Origin: Acidobacteria bacterium Mor1 | Lineage (GTDB): Bacteria; Acidobacteriota; Polarisedimenticolia; Polarisedimenticolales; Polarisedimenticolaceae | Direction: 5' to 3' | Assembly (NCBI GenBank): GCA_001664505.1 | Contig: CP011806.1 | Span: 5,201,672 to 5,265,671, forward strand | DNA: 64,000 nt | Part shown: piece after piece, positions 23,945-33,158 of the stretch | Layout: every line of letters begins with the position of its first letter | Position numbering within the stretch: position 1 is the first letter of the stretch | Made by a program: the position numbers and the translations under genes | The notes under the pieces: generated by a model | What the model saw: only the letters and a program-made list of their open reading frames with translations | What the model was told of the DNA's origin: nothing | Database searches by the model: none

Positions 23945-25177
23945 CTACCCCCGGCTCGCCTCGCGGCGAATCGTGAGGAGCTTGCCGTAGGTCAGGCAAC
24001 GCCAGATCCACTCCATGGGGCCGTAGCGGAACCGGCGGAGCCAAAGCGCGCTCGTCAGCATCTGGGCAAGAAAGATCGCCGTCGCGATTGCGGCGACCGG
24101 GCCGGCGCCGAGCCGGCCCAGCAAGCCGAAGCCGACTCCGTAGAACAGGAGTAGATAGAGCGCGCTCTGGCTGAGATATCCGGTGAGCGCCATGCGACCG
24201 ACAGGCGCCAGGGTTCCCAGGATCTTTCGCCCCGTTGCAGTACGGAACCAGAGCGCGATCGAGAACAGATAGGCGAAGGAAAGCGCGACGACACCGAGTT
24301 CCACCGGCGCCCAGAGCAAAGCCCGATAGTCCTGCGCCGCGGGAATCCAGAACTCAGCCAGGAACGTGCTTCCCGCCAGTATTCCGTTTCCGGTCAGGCC
24401 GACCAGCCAGAGCCAGGGGAGCCAGCGCCGGAATCTGGGTGCGAAGTCCTTCACCCGTTGGAAGATCCCCTTCCGTCCGATCCAGTAGCCCAGCAGGAAC
24501 TTCCAGAGCACGCTGAGATTCCAGTAGAACAGGCCGTCCTGTTCCAGAGTCCAGTTGATGTAGGTCTCGACCTGAAACTTCCAGTGGAGGCCGATGATCT
24601 CGACGTAACTACCCGACGACATGACCACGAATCGCGAGGGAGCAGGGTCCGGGGTCTCGGCCACCGCAGGCTGGAGCCAGGCGTGGAGTGCCGGCATCAG
24701 GGCCACCAGCAGGCCGATACCGATAGCAGCACGCAGCAGGAACCGGTCGCTACGGTTCCGCACGAGCAGCAGGACGAAACCGAGTAGGGCGTAGAACTGC
24801 AGAATATCGCCGAACCAGATGAACACCGAGTGGGTCAGCCCGATCGCGAGCAAGACCGTCAGCCGGCGGGCAAAGGTGCCGGCGGCGCCCGATCCCCGGG
24901 CCTGCAGGCGGTCGAGTTGAATGGCAAAGCCGAGCCCGAACAGGATCGAGAAAATCGTGTAGAACTTGAACTCGACAAACATCAGTGACAGCGCCTCGAC
25001 GAGGAGGTTGCCCGTATGGAATGGGAGTGCGCTGCGTTGATCCTCGGTCAGGGCGAAGTGCTGGGTCGTCCAGAGGATGTTCGACAGCAGCACCCCGATC
25101 AGGGCGAAGCCGCGAAAGATGTCGACGATCTCGTGGCGCTGCTTGCCCGCCACTGGGGTGTTCGTAGGGGCGTGCAA
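23945..25177 (-). CDS. DUF418 family membrane protein
   Basis: 410 residues and about ten hydrophobic helices. The N-terminal RHEIVDIFRGFALIGVLLSN and the C-terminal GRMALTGYLSQSALYLLLFYG followed by MEWIWRCLTYGKL are characteristic of the DUF418/YeiB family, which is widespread and mostly uncharacterised. TTG 25177 is the only suitable start, with GGGAG about nine bases upstream. It begins only four bases after the acetamidase gene, so the two are surely one transcription unit. A role in transport or in acylation-like membrane chemistry has been suggested for related families, but nothing here decides it. Confidence 0.88.
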   Translation of the reverse strand: MHAPTNTPVAGKQRHEIVDIFRGFALIGVLLSNILWTTQHFALTEDQRSALPFHTGNLLVEALSLMFVEFKFYTIFSILFGLGFAIQLDRLQARGSGAAGTFARRLTVLLAIGLTHSVFIWFGDILQFYALLGFVLLLVRNRSDRFLLRAAIGIGLLVALMPALHAWLQPAVAETPDPAPSRFVVMSSGSYVEIIGLHWKFQVETYINWTLEQDGLFYWNLSVLWKFLLGYWIGRKGIFQRVKDFAPRFRRWLPWLWLVGLTGNGILAGSTFLAEFWIPAAQDYRALLWAPVELGVVALSFAYLFSIALWFRTATGRKILGTLAPVGRMALTGYLSQSALYLLLFYGVGFGLLGRLGAGPVAAIATAIFLAQMLTSALWLRRFRYGPMEWIWRCLTYGKLLTIRREASRG

Positions 25178-25181
25178 ACGA

Positions 25182-26222
25182 CTACTCCCTGACGAAGATG
25201 TCCTTCGGGATCTTCATGGTCACCAACATGTGGGGTAGGTCGACGACTTCGGCGATTTTCAAGTCGGCCGCTACCGACGCCAGGGCGTAGGCCTCGGTGC
25301 GGTCGAGTCCGCGGTCCTCGACCAGGTAGTCCAACATGTAGCGGGTGGCCTTGCGCCCGGCCTGATCCAGGTCGGTGCCGAACGCGGTCACCGCGTAGTA
25401 GCCGGCATGTTCGTACTGGGGTTCCTTGATGCTGCGGCCTCCCTTGATCACCTCGAGTTTCGCCTCGACGGTCATCGGAATCTCGATGGCGGTGCCGCAG
25501 ACCTCGCCGTCTCCCTGGGCAGCGTGGCCGTCGCCGATGGAGAACAGTGCGCCGGGCACGAAGACCGGCAGGTAGACGATGGCTCCTTCGGTCAGATCCT
25601 TGTCGTCCATGTTGCCGCCGTTGGCCCGGGGCGGAATGGTGTTGAGCCGTTCGCTGGTGTCCGGCGCCACGGCGATCACGCCGGGGAAGGGACGCAAAGG
25701 AACGCGCACCCCGTCGAGGAACCGGACATCGGGATCGTCAGGGTCGAACTCGTAGGTGCGCAGGTAGGGCTCGGTGAACTCGTCAGCCAGATAGCTGAAG
25801 CCGGGCAGGATGCCGTTCCAGCCCCAGCCACCCGCCTCGACCCGCTCGAGGGTCACCTTCAGCACGTCGCCGGGTTCCGCACCTTCGACGAAGACCGGCC
25901 CGGTCAACGGGTGCACCCTGTCGAAATCGACGGTCAGGAGATCTTCAGCCGTCGAATCGGGCGTCAGCTGGCCGTCGGTTGCTTCCTCGGTCTCGAAACG
26001 TACGGTCGTTCCCGACGGGACCCGTAGCCGTGGTTCGATATCCCGGCTGAACTTGTTGTGGGTTTGCTCTCGGGTCAGGGTCGGCAGGTCGCGAGGAGCG
26101 GCCTGAGCGTCGGAACTTTCGGCCGTCGGGCGCGCTACGTCGTCTTCGGGCGGCTGAAGGCATCCCATGGTGCAAAGCGTTGACGCGAGGAGACAACAGG
26201 AGAGCAATTCGAGATTCTTCAT
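25182..26222 (-). CDS. Acetamidase/formamidase family lipoprotein
   Basis: About 346 residues. The signal peptide ends in TLCTMGC, a lipobox, so the enzyme is predicted to be anchored in the envelope rather than cytoplasmic. The mature part matches the acetamidase/formamidase fold: VFVEGAEPGDVLKVTLERVE, GGWGWNGILPGFSYL, IAVAPDTSERLNTIPPRANG, GGNMDDKDLTEGAIVYLPVF, FSIGDGHAAQGDGEVCGTAI and EAKLEVIKGG. Such enzymes release ammonia from formamide or acetamide. ATG 26222 is preceded by TATAGT seven bases upstream, a leaderless-type promoter. It is the first gene of a pair with the DUF418 protein. Confidence 0.88.
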   Translation of the reverse strand: MKNLELLSCCLLASTLCTMGCLQPPEDDVARPTAESSDAQAAPRDLPTLTREQTHNKFSRDIEPRLRVPSGTTVRFETEEATDGQLTPDSTAEDLLTVDFDRVHPLTGPVFVEGAEPGDVLKVTLERVEAGGWGWNGILPGFSYLADEFTEPYLRTYEFDPDDPDVRFLDGVRVPLRPFPGVIAVAPDTSERLNTIPPRANGGNMDDKDLTEGAIVYLPVFVPGALFSIGDGHAAQGDGEVCGTAIEIPMTVEAKLEVIKGGRSIKEPQYEHAGYYAVTAFGTDLDQAGRKATRYMLDYLVEDRGLDRTEAYALASVAADLKIAEVVDLPHMLVTMKIPKDIFVRE

Positions 26223-26229
26223 GGTGCTC

Positions 26230-26235
26230 ACTATA
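26230..26235 (-). promoter_or_regulatory. Leaderless-type -10 box (TATAGT, 7 bases before ATG 26222)
   Basis: TATAGT on the minus strand, seven-base spacer, ATG. It is in the short divergent region with the hydrolase gene. Confidence 0.55.
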
Positions 26236-26279
26236 TCGTGCGCGCCGCGAGTATCGGTTCGTCGAAGTTGCGATGCGGG

Positions 26280-26285
26280 TAAGAT
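26280..26285 (+). promoter_or_regulatory. Leaderless-type -10 box (TAAGAT, 6 bases before ATG 26292)
   Basis: TAAGAT, spacer CCAGTG, ATG 26292. It favours ATG 26292 over the GTG three bases earlier. Confidence 0.55.
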
Positions 26286-26291
26286 CCAGTG

Positions 26292-27080
26292 ATGGACACG
26301 CAGCGCTGTACCCTGAGCATGGGGACGGTTGAATACTACCGGGTCGCCGGCGATCCGACGCGGCCGAGCCTGGTCTTCATGCACGAAGGCCTCGGGTGTG
26401 CGGCTGGATGGGGAGACTATCCTCGCAGGCTGTGTGAGGCCTCAGGGTGCCGGGGATTGATCTACAGCCGCTTCGGCTACGGCGGCTCCTCGCCGGCAGC
26501 GCTACCTCGGCCTGTTTCTTTCATGCACGACGAAGCCGAGCACGTGTTGCCGGCGCTGCTGGATCATCTCGAGGTTCGCGCCGAGGTGCTCGTCGGGCAC
26601 AGTGACGGGGGTTCGATCGCCTTGCTCCATGCCGGCAAGCATGACCCTGCAGGCCGGGTCCGCGGCCTGATCCTCGAAGCGCCGCATCTGTTCGTTGAGC
26701 GGATTTGCGTCGAGCGAATCGCGGGCCTCCGGGAGGAGTATCGGCAGGGTGCGCTGCGCGAGCGTTTGATGCGGCGTCACGGCGATCGAGTCGACGAGGC
26801 CTTCGGTGGGTGGGTCGACGTGTGGCTGCGACCTGAGTTCCGTCGCTGGAACATCGAGTCGGCGTTGCCGGGCATCCGCTGTCCCGTTGTCGCCTTCCAA
26901 GGGAACGCGGACCCCTACGGCACCCTGGAACAGGTCGAACGGCTTGCGGCCGGAGTAAGTTGCCCGATCGAGGTCATTGAGCTCGACGGGTGCGGCCACC
27001 AACCTCACCGGGAAGCGGCGGCAGTGACACTCGCCAGGTCGGTTCAGTTCCTGGCAAAGCTGCCAAGTGCCGGGGAGTGA
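26292..27080 (+). CDS. Alpha/beta hydrolase
   Basis: About 262 residues. The nucleophile elbow is VGHSDGGS with Ser104. The acid is probably Asp207 in QGNADPYG and the base His236 in GCGHQPHRE. The opening EYYRVAGDPTRPSLVFMHEG and LIYSRFGYGGSSPA are typical of small cytoplasmic hydrolases of the haloperoxidase/esterase type. The cap region, LREEYRQGALRERLMRRHGD, is short. No signal peptide. It is divergent from the lipoprotein acetamidase with 69 bases between the start codons. An ester or lactone substrate is likely but unknown. Confidence 0.87.
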   Translation: MDTQRCTLSMGTVEYYRVAGDPTRPSLVFMHEGLGCAAGWGDYPRRLCEASGCRGLIYSRFGYGGSSPAALPRPVSFMHDEAEHVLPALLDHLEVRAEVLVGHSDGGSIALLHAGKHDPAGRVRGLILEAPHLFVERICVERIAGLREEYRQGALRERLMRRHGDRVDEAFGGWVDVWLRPEFRRWNIESALPGIRCPVVAFQGNADPYGTLEQVERLAAGVSCPIEVIELDGCGHQPHREAAAVTLARSVQFLAKLPSAGE

Positions 27081-27091
27081 CCCTCGGCAGC

Positions 27092-27115
27092 GAGTGTCCT
27101 GCGGCCGGGACACTC
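27092..27115. terminator. Perfect 8-bp hairpin after the hydrolase gene
   Basis: GAGTGTCC at 27092-27099 and GGACACTC at 27108-27115 form an 8-bp stem with an 8-base loop, twelve bases after the hydrolase stop codon. There is no T-run, so it may be a terminator, an mRNA-stabilising hairpin or an operator. Confidence 0.4.
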
Positions 27116-27224
27116 CGCTCGCAAGGGCGTCCCGAGCTGCGAAAAAGTCGTCTGGTGCTTCAGGAAGCCGTTGCTTTTGGTCGAGGTGTGAAGGTAGCTT
27201 CGAGGAAACCGAAAGGGGGCGTCC

Positions 27225-30200
27225 GTGGCGCGACGACTGATCATCCTGTTGATCCTGTGTTGCTGTTCCGCCTGGACACCGGGCCGTGCCGCCTGCGGCG
27301 ATCCTCCGCAGCTGTTGAATACGCTGCCGGGAACGGATGTGTTCGATGTGGCCCTCGGACAGCTCTATTCGGTCTACCAGGCGCCGTGCCCGGGCATCCC
27401 CAGTATCCAGTGTGTCCGGGTCACGACGCTGACCGGCCAGTTCGTACTGGACTTTCCGACAGCGTCGGCAGGTGGATATCGAGATATCGAGGTGCTGGAC
27501 GACGGCACGGTTTTTCTCCAGACAAATTCCGGTGTCGAGCGCTACAGTTCGAGCGGCCTCTTCACCGGCGTGATCAATGATCCTGACCTGGGCTCACCTC
27601 GCGGAATGGACGTGGGCCCGGGAGATGTGCTGCAGATTTGGGCTCTCAGTGGTTCGCCCTCGGGAGCAGAGGTTCGCTGGTACGACTCCAACGGAGCCAA
27701 CCTTCTCTCCTACGCGGTGGATGCGGCGTCCGACGACCACTTCGCCGCGGATGTAGCCGGGGACGGCCACATCGCCCGGGGATTATTCGGCAACGCAATC
27801 GACATGGTTCGGTACGATTCCGCAGGAGCAGAGCAGGAACGCATCCGTATCTCTGATCGGCAAAGCATCGATGGTTTGGACGTCGATGCCAGTGGGCGTT
27901 TCCTGTTCAGCCTGGGGTCCGGATTCCCTGTTCGGCTGTACAACCGCGGCGGCCTGCTTGTGTGGGAATTCGGGCAGACCTCGGGTCGGGTCGTTGTCGC
28001 CGACGATGGCATCGTCTACGTGTCGACGCTGGACTCGGTTGTCGAGGTGTGGAGCGCGTTGGATCCGGACCTGGATGGAGACGGCCTTGCCGATTGCATA
28101 GACCCGGAGCCGACAGCGCCGGACTACGACCTCGACGGCGTCTCGGCGGGCGGCGATTGCGATGATCTGAACCCGAACTGTGCTCTGGATTGCACCGACG
28201 AGGATCTTGACGGCTACTGCGTCGACCAGGATTGCGATGACCTGAGTGAGGCGTGTGCCGCCGCTTGCATCGATGAAGATGGAGATGGCGTGCCGGTGTG
28301 CGAGGGGGATTGTGACGACAATGTGGCAGGCTGTGTCTTGGACTGCACGGATGCGGACGGGGATGGAGTCGCTGCGTGTGCTGGGGATTGCGACGATCAG
28401 CGGGCGCTCTGCATCACGGACTGTGAGGTTGATGCAGATGGTGACGGGGAGCCGGCGTGTAGCGATTGCGATGACCTGAACCCTTTCTGCGGGCAGGATT
28501 GCGTCGACGGAGACGGTGACGGGTTGTGTCGGTTCGACGATTGCGATGACACGGATTCGGCTTGCGGGCAGTTCTGTGGTGGTGAATGTGGAGACTTCTG
28601 CGAGTTCGAAGATTCCAGCTACGATTGGGATTCCGACGGCGTGCCGGATTGCCGAGACAACTGTCCGGTTGTGGCCAACGCGATGCAGGCCGATGCCGAC
28701 CAGGACGGTGTGGGAGACCTCTGTGATTGCCAGGTCTCGATTACCACCGGAGAGGATGGCGACGACGGTGAGTTCGAGGTCGATGTGAGCTTGCGGGAGG
28801 CGATCGCCTTCGCTCAGAACGGCTGCTCCATTCGAGTGCCGCCGGGCAACTACGATCTCGATCCTGGACTAGGGCCGGTTCTCGTCACCGGGTCGAAGGC
28901 GCTGCTTGGTGCAGGCAAGGAGTCCACCCGGATTCGAAATGGGATGCTCAGAGGCGTCGGCGCGGCTCCCTCAGGGATCTTTCTGGGAGGATTGGGAATC
29001 GAAGGTGGGCTCGAGCTCCGCGAACTCGGCCCGTTCGTGCTTGACAGCGCTGAAGTAGCCGGCGTTGATGTCGTTGAGCCGGACCTTTACGTTCAAGACA
29101 GCGTGCTGTATGGGGCCGAGGTGGGCCTGGACGTGGGCTCCGGCACGGTTCGTGTGAGTCGTTCCGTTATTCGGGACAACCAGGTCGGCGCGCGGGTGAA
29201 TTCCGGCCCCCTGGAGGCCGTGGATACCACTTTTCTGCGAAACGGAGTCGGGGTGCGCGGCGCCGGAGGCGCAGCTCTGCTGGAGCGCTCGACGGTTCGA
29301 TCTTCCAGCGAGTGTGGGATCTACACATTTTCGGGATCCATTGAACTACGCAACTCCACGGTGACTGAGAACCACGGTCTGGGCTTGGCGGGCGGGATTC
29401 ACATCAATAATCCGTTTCCTGTGGTGACGATATCGAACAGTACGATCTACGCGAACACATCCGATGGCGTAGAGGTCGGCGGCATCGGTGGGAGCGATGT
29501 CGATGTGCTGATGGCCAATTCGATCCTGGCCGCCAACGGGAATGGCGATTGCGAAGTCAACCTGGATGGGGCGTTCAGCCTGGTCCAGGATACAACCGGC
29601 TGCAACCTTATCGGTGATGGCAGCACGATGTTGCTCGGCGTCGATCCGCAGCTCGGCGCCCTGGGCGGCAACGGTGGCGACACGCTTTCGTACAAGCCGT
29701 TGATGAATAGCCCGGTCGTTGACGCGGGTAGCCCTGAAGGTTTTGAGAGTACGGCGACAAGTTGCAGACAGTTCGATCAGATCAAGTCTCGGCGTATCGC
29801 ATTCGGATGCGACATGGGGTCCGTCGAATCGGATTCGGCCTGTTCGGATTTCGATGGTGACGGTTTCGGAGGGTCTCCGCCGTGTGATCCTCTGGATTGT
29901 GACGAGTCCAACGACAGAAACTACCCCGGTGCCCCAGAGGTCAACGACGGGGTCGACAACAATTGTCCCGGCGATCGCGACTACGGTCTGATCGACGAGA
30001 ACACCGGCCCCTCGGGCTACTTCGATCCTGCGAATCGCGACGCCTACAGCTGGCCGCCCCAGGAGCTTGCGACCTCCTACGAGGCGGTGCGCGCCGACTC
30101 CGCGGACATGGTGGCCGGCTGTACTCCGATGGTCTCCGGAGATGTGCTCGGTTTCGTCGATCCGGCGATGCCGGTGCCGGGAGCGGTGTTTTTCTATCTG

Positions 30201-30371
30201 GATCGTCCGCTCACCCCCAACGCCGGCAGCTTCGGCCACAGCCCTCGCGGTGGCGATCGCATGGTCCCGTGTGCCGGCACCTGTGTCGACGGCGATGGGG
30301 ACGGCACCTGTGTCGCGGCGGACTGCGACGACAGCAACCCTGCCTGCAGTTTCGATTGCTCGGGGTGTTGA
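27225..30371 (+). CDS. Very large exported protein: Cys/Asp repeats, right-handed beta-helix, choice-of-anchor Q, FN3-like module
   Basis: 1,048 residues from GTG 27225 (GGGGG upstream). Signal peptide, then a propeller-like region (about 40-280). Next is a striking Cys/Asp repeat array (about 283-480): units of roughly 30 residues built as DxDGDGVxxC, GDCDD, four residues, Cys. A thrombospondin-3-like unit follows (DADQDGVGDLCDC). Residues about 525-800 are a right-handed beta-helix (RVSRSVIRDNQVGARVNSG, LRNSTVTENHGLG, ISNSTIYANTS). It ends in a choice-of-anchor Q pattern (GVDPQLGALGGNGGDTLSYK, SPVVDAG, CDMGSVE), another MopE unit, the FN3-like module and a final Cys/Asp unit. Probably an extracellular calcium-binding adhesin or polysaccharide-active protein. 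Confidence 0.84.
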   Translation: MARRLIILLILCCCSAWTPGRAACGDPPQLLNTLPGTDVFDVALGQLYSVYQAPCPGIPSIQCVRVTTLTGQFVLDFPTASAGGYRDIEVLDDGTVFLQTNSGVERYSSSGLFTGVINDPDLGSPRGMDVGPGDVLQIWALSGSPSGAEVRWYDSNGANLLSYAVDAASDDHFAADVAGDGHIARGLFGNAIDMVRYDSAGAEQERIRISDRQSIDGLDVDASGRFLFSLGSGFPVRLYNRGGLLVWEFGQTSGRVVVADDGIVYVSTLDSVVEVWSALDPDLDGDGLADCIDPEPTAPDYDLDGVSAGGDCDDLNPNCALDCTDEDLDGYCVDQDCDDLSEACAAACIDEDGDGVPVCEGDCDDNVAGCVLDCTDADGDGVAACAGDCDDQRALCITDCEVDADGDGEPACSDCDDLNPFCGQDCVDGDGDGLCRFDDCDDTDSACGQFCGGECGDFCEFEDSSYDWDSDGVPDCRDNCPVVANAMQADADQDGVGDLCDCQVSITTGEDGDDGEFEVDVSLREAIAFAQNGCSIRVPPGNYDLDPGLGPVLVTGSKALLGAGKESTRIRNGMLRGVGAAPSGIFLGGLGIEGGLELRELGPFVLDSAEVAGVDVVEPDLYVQDSVLYGAEVGLDVGSGTVRVSRSVIRDNQVGARVNSGPLEAVDTTFLRNGVGVRGAGGAALLERSTVRSSSECGIYTFSGSIELRNSTVTENHGLGLAGGIHINNPFPVVTISNSTIYANTSDGVEVGGIGGSDVDVLMANSILAANGNGDCEVNLDGAFSLVQDTTGCNLIGDGSTMLLGVDPQLGALGGNGGDTLSYKPLMNSPVVDAGSPEGFESTATSCRQFDQIKSRRIAFGCDMGSVESDSACSDFDGDGFGGSPPCDPLDCDESNDRNYPGAPEVNDGVDNNCPGDRDYGLIDENTGPSGYFDPANRDAYSWPPQELATSYEAVRADSADMVAGCTPMVSGDVLGFVDPAMPVPGAVFFYLDRPLTPNAGSFGHSPRGGDRMVPCAGTCVDGDGDGTCVAADCDDSNPACSFDCSGC

Positions 30372-30516
30372 TCGAATCGATGCGCGATCCCGCGGTTCCT
30401 GGACTATAGTCAGGCCGCCCGCAACGCGGTGATTTGCTTCTGGTCTACGCCTACCTGGTCACGCCGCAGAGAGCTGCTCCAATCGTCGAGCAGTTCCAGG
30501 GGCCGAAGGAGGCGCG

Positions 30517-31050
30517 ATGGAATTCCTGATCGATCACTGGTTGCCGATTCTGCTCAGCACGGTTGCCCTGTGGCTGGCGAGCTTCGTGGCCTGGGCCGTG
30601 ATGCCCCATCATTTCGGGGATCACCGCAAGCTGCCCGACGAGGATCGCGTCCGGAAGGCCCTCGAGGGGGTTCCCGGCGGCAACTACATGGTCCCGTACG
30701 CCGGCTCCGGCGCGGTGCAGCGATCCAAGGAGTACATGGAGCGCTACGCCACGGGGCCCCGGGCGACGGTCAACGTCTACGCCATGCCCAACATGGGAGC
30801 CAACATGGGGCTGACGATCGGCTACTTCCTGGTGACCGTGATCGGGATTGCCTACGTCACGTCCCTGGCTTGCCCGCCGGGGACTTCGACGATGCACCTC
30901 TTCCGGGTGTCCGCAACCATCGGGGTTCTGACCTACGCGACCAGCGGCGTGCTCCACAGGATTTGGTTCAAGGCGCGGATCTGGACCGACTTGCTGGACG
31001 GGGTGGTCTACGGGTTGATCCTCGGAGGTATCTTCGCCGCCCTCTGGTAG
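30517..31050 (+). CDS. Membrane protein of unknown function
   Basis: 177 residues. There are membrane helices at about 8-30 (LPILLSTVALWLASFVAWAV), 95-118 (MGLTIGYFLVTVIGIAYVTS), 128-145 (LFRVSATIGVLTYATSGVL) and at the C-terminus (GVVYGLILGGIFAALW). The soluble part carries MPHHFGDHRKLPDEDRVRK and the aromatic GGNYMVPYAGS. The ribosome site GAAGGAGG is excellent and fixes ATG 30517. It lies between two exported-protein genes. I recognise no named family with confidence. Confidence 0.8.
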   Translation: MEFLIDHWLPILLSTVALWLASFVAWAVMPHHFGDHRKLPDEDRVRKALEGVPGGNYMVPYAGSGAVQRSKEYMERYATGPRATVNVYAMPNMGANMGLTIGYFLVTVIGIAYVTSLACPPGTSTMHLFRVSATIGVLTYATSGVLHRIWFKARIWTDLLDGVVYGLILGGIFAALW

Positions 31051-31199
31051 TGGGATTCGGCCTCTTTTCCGGGTTCTGGCGCGGTTCGCCGGCGAAAATC
31101 CGGCCGTTCCGGCGGTTTCGGCGTAAACCTGACAGTTGCCCGGGAGGGGGAGGCCGTAGGGGCCGCCGGCCGGGCCCTAGAGGGGAAGGCCGGCTGATG

Positions 31200-33158
31200 A
31201 TGGCTCAAGAACGGGATCTCTCTGTCTGCGCGGTTCGGCGACTATGGTTATCGACAGCGCTGCTTCTGATCGCGACCGTGTTCGCCGTGACTCCCGCGGC
31301 CGCCCAGTGCGACGGGCTTTCCGGCTGCGTGCTGGTCTGGTCCGACGAGTTCGACGGCAGCGCCGTGGACCTCTCCAAGTGGACCTTCCAACTCGGTGAC
31401 GGGAGCGAGGTCGGCCTGCCCGGCGGTTGGGGCAACAACGAGCTGCAGTGGTACCGGGCCGAGAACGCCACCGTATCCGGCGGGTTCCTCACGATCACGG
31501 CCAGGCAGGAGTCCTTCGCCGGCCGCAACTACACCTCGGCCCGCATGCGGTCCCTGGCCAAGGGGGATTGGACCTTCGGCCGGTTCGAGATGCGCGCCCG
31601 CATGCCGATCGGCCAGGGCCTGTGGCCAGCCTTCTGGCTGCTTCCGTCGGATCCCTCGTTCTACGGGACCTGGGCGGCCAGCGGCGAGATCGACGTGATG
31701 GAGATGGTCGGTCAGGAGCCCGAGAAGATCTTCGGCACGATCCACTACGGCGGTCCGTTCCCGGCCAACGTCTATTCGTCCAGCGAGTACATCCTGTCGG
31801 GTGGCACGTCCCATGACGACTTTCACGTCTACGCCGTCGAGTGGGAGAACGGCGAGATCCGCTGGTACATCGACGGCGTGCTCTACGGCGTACGCGCCAG
31901 TTGGTATTCGACCAGCGGACCCTTCCCGGCGCCCTTCGACGTCGACTTCCATCTGCTGCTGAACATGGCGGTGGGCGGCAACCTGCCGGGCCCGCCCGAT
32001 GGCTCGACGGTCTTTCCCCAGGAGCTCGTCGTCGACTACGTCCGGGTCTACCAGGTGCCCAACGACAAGCCGAGCATCGTCATCACCAGTCCGACCCCGA
32101 GCGATTTCAATCAGCCCGGCGAAGACCTGACGATCACCGTCGACGCCGTCGACGACGGCTCGATGCAGTACGTCGAGTTCCTTCAGGATCAGGCGGTCCT
32201 CGGGCGTTCGACGGTGCCCCCCTTCGACTTCACCATTCCGGGGGCGATGGAGGGCTGCTACACGATCACCGCCCGCGGCCGGGACGATACCGGTCTGCTC
32301 GGTGTCTCCGAGCCGGTGGACATCACCGTCGGGACCACCTGTGCCCAGGCGCCCTACCGCATTGCTCCGGCCGCCGTGCCGGGTGTGCTCGAAGCCGAGG
32401 ACTACGACCTCGGCGGCCAGGGCCTGGCCTACAACGACATCGATCCGAGCAACAACGGGGGCGGCTACCGGCCCGGCGAAGGGGTGGACCTCGAGAACTG
32501 TACCGATATCGGCTACGGCCACAACCTCGGCTGGACCTCTCCGGGAGAGTGGATCGAGTACACCGTCGAGGCGCTCCCGGGCAGCTACGACCTCGATGTT
32601 CGGGTGGCGTCCGAGGCCGCGGGCGGAACCTTCCATATCGAACTGGACGGGGTGGATCGCACCGGTCCGGTCTCCTTCGGCACGACCTTCGGCTGGCAGA
32701 ACTGGACGACGGTGACCGCAAGCGACGTGACCTTCGACGGCGGCGTGCAGACCCTGCGGCTGGTGGTCGACTCCGGGTCGTTCAACGTCAACAGCATCGC
32801 CGCCGGTTTCGGCGGGACGGTCGGGTCGGTTGCCGATGGCGGGGGCTTGCCCTTGACCCTGGCCGCCGGCGCCGGGAACGATCTGGTCTTGAGCTGGGAT
32901 GCCTCCTGCCTCGGCTCCGACAGCGACTTCGTGGTCTACGAGGGGCTGCTCGGTAGCTTCGAGAGCCATGAGCCGGTGACCTGCAGCACCTCCGGAGCGA
33001 CCAGCTGGACGCTGACCCCGGCAGCCGACGACCGCTACTACCTGGTGGTGGCCAGCGACGGCGTTGCCGAAGGTTCCCGCGGGATCGAGAGCTCCGGAAC
33101 TCAGCGTTCGGTCGGAGCCTCGACTTGCTACCCGCTGGATATCGCTGAGTGCCCGTAG
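31200..33158 (+). CDS. Secreted GH16 endo-beta-glucanase (laminarinase type) with CBM6 and FN3-like modules
   Basis: About 652 residues. Signal peptide (LWLSTALLLIATVFAVTPAAA) then a family 16 glycoside hydrolase domain (about 35-285). The catalytic signature is GEIDVMEMVG, with the nucleophile Glu163 and acid/base Glu168. WNNELQWY-like sequence (GWGNNELQWY), GLWPAFWLLP and FPQELVVDYVRVYQV fit beta-1,3-glucanases. An Ig-like linker domain (about 295-385) leads to a CBM6 module (about 397-535: VLEAEDYDLGG, NLGWTSPGEWIEYTV). The end is the FN3-like module with RYYLVVASDG and ESSGTQR. It should degrade beta-1,3-glucans outside the cell. ATG 31197 is an equal start. Confidence 0.93.
   Translation: MAQERDLSVCAVRRLWLSTALLLIATVFAVTPAAAQCDGLSGCVLVWSDEFDGSAVDLSKWTFQLGDGSEVGLPGGWGNNELQWYRAENATVSGGFLTITARQESFAGRNYTSARMRSLAKGDWTFGRFEMRARMPIGQGLWPAFWLLPSDPSFYGTWAASGEIDVMEMVGQEPEKIFGTIHYGGPFPANVYSSSEYILSGGTSHDDFHVYAVEWENGEIRWYIDGVLYGVRASWYSTSGPFPAPFDVDFHLLLNMAVGGNLPGPPDGSTVFPQELVVDYVRVYQVPNDKPSIVITSPTPSDFNQPGEDLTITVDAVDDGSMQYVEFLQDQAVLGRSTVPPFDFTIPGAMEGCYTITARGRDDTGLLGVSEPVDITVGTTCAQAPYRIAPAAVPGVLEAEDYDLGGQGLAYNDIDPSNNGGGYRPGEGVDLENCTDIGYGHNLGWTSPGEWIEYTVEALPGSYDLDVRVASEAAGGTFHIELDGVDRTGPVSFGTTFGWQNWTTVTASDVTFDGGVQTLRLVVDSGSFNVNSIAAGFGGTVGSVADGGGLPLTLAAGAGNDLVLSWDASCLGSDSDFVVYEGLLGSFESHEPVTCSTSGATSWTLTPAADDRYYLVVASDGVAEGSRGIESSGTQRSVGASTCYPLDIAECP

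Noticed and set aside
31051-31196. Possible riboswitch before the GH16 gene (stems GCCGG/CCGGC and a GTAAACC-like stretch)
   Set aside because: I compared it with c-di-GMP and cobalamin riboswitch cores and found no matching conserved bases; it looks like a GC-rich leader with chance stems.
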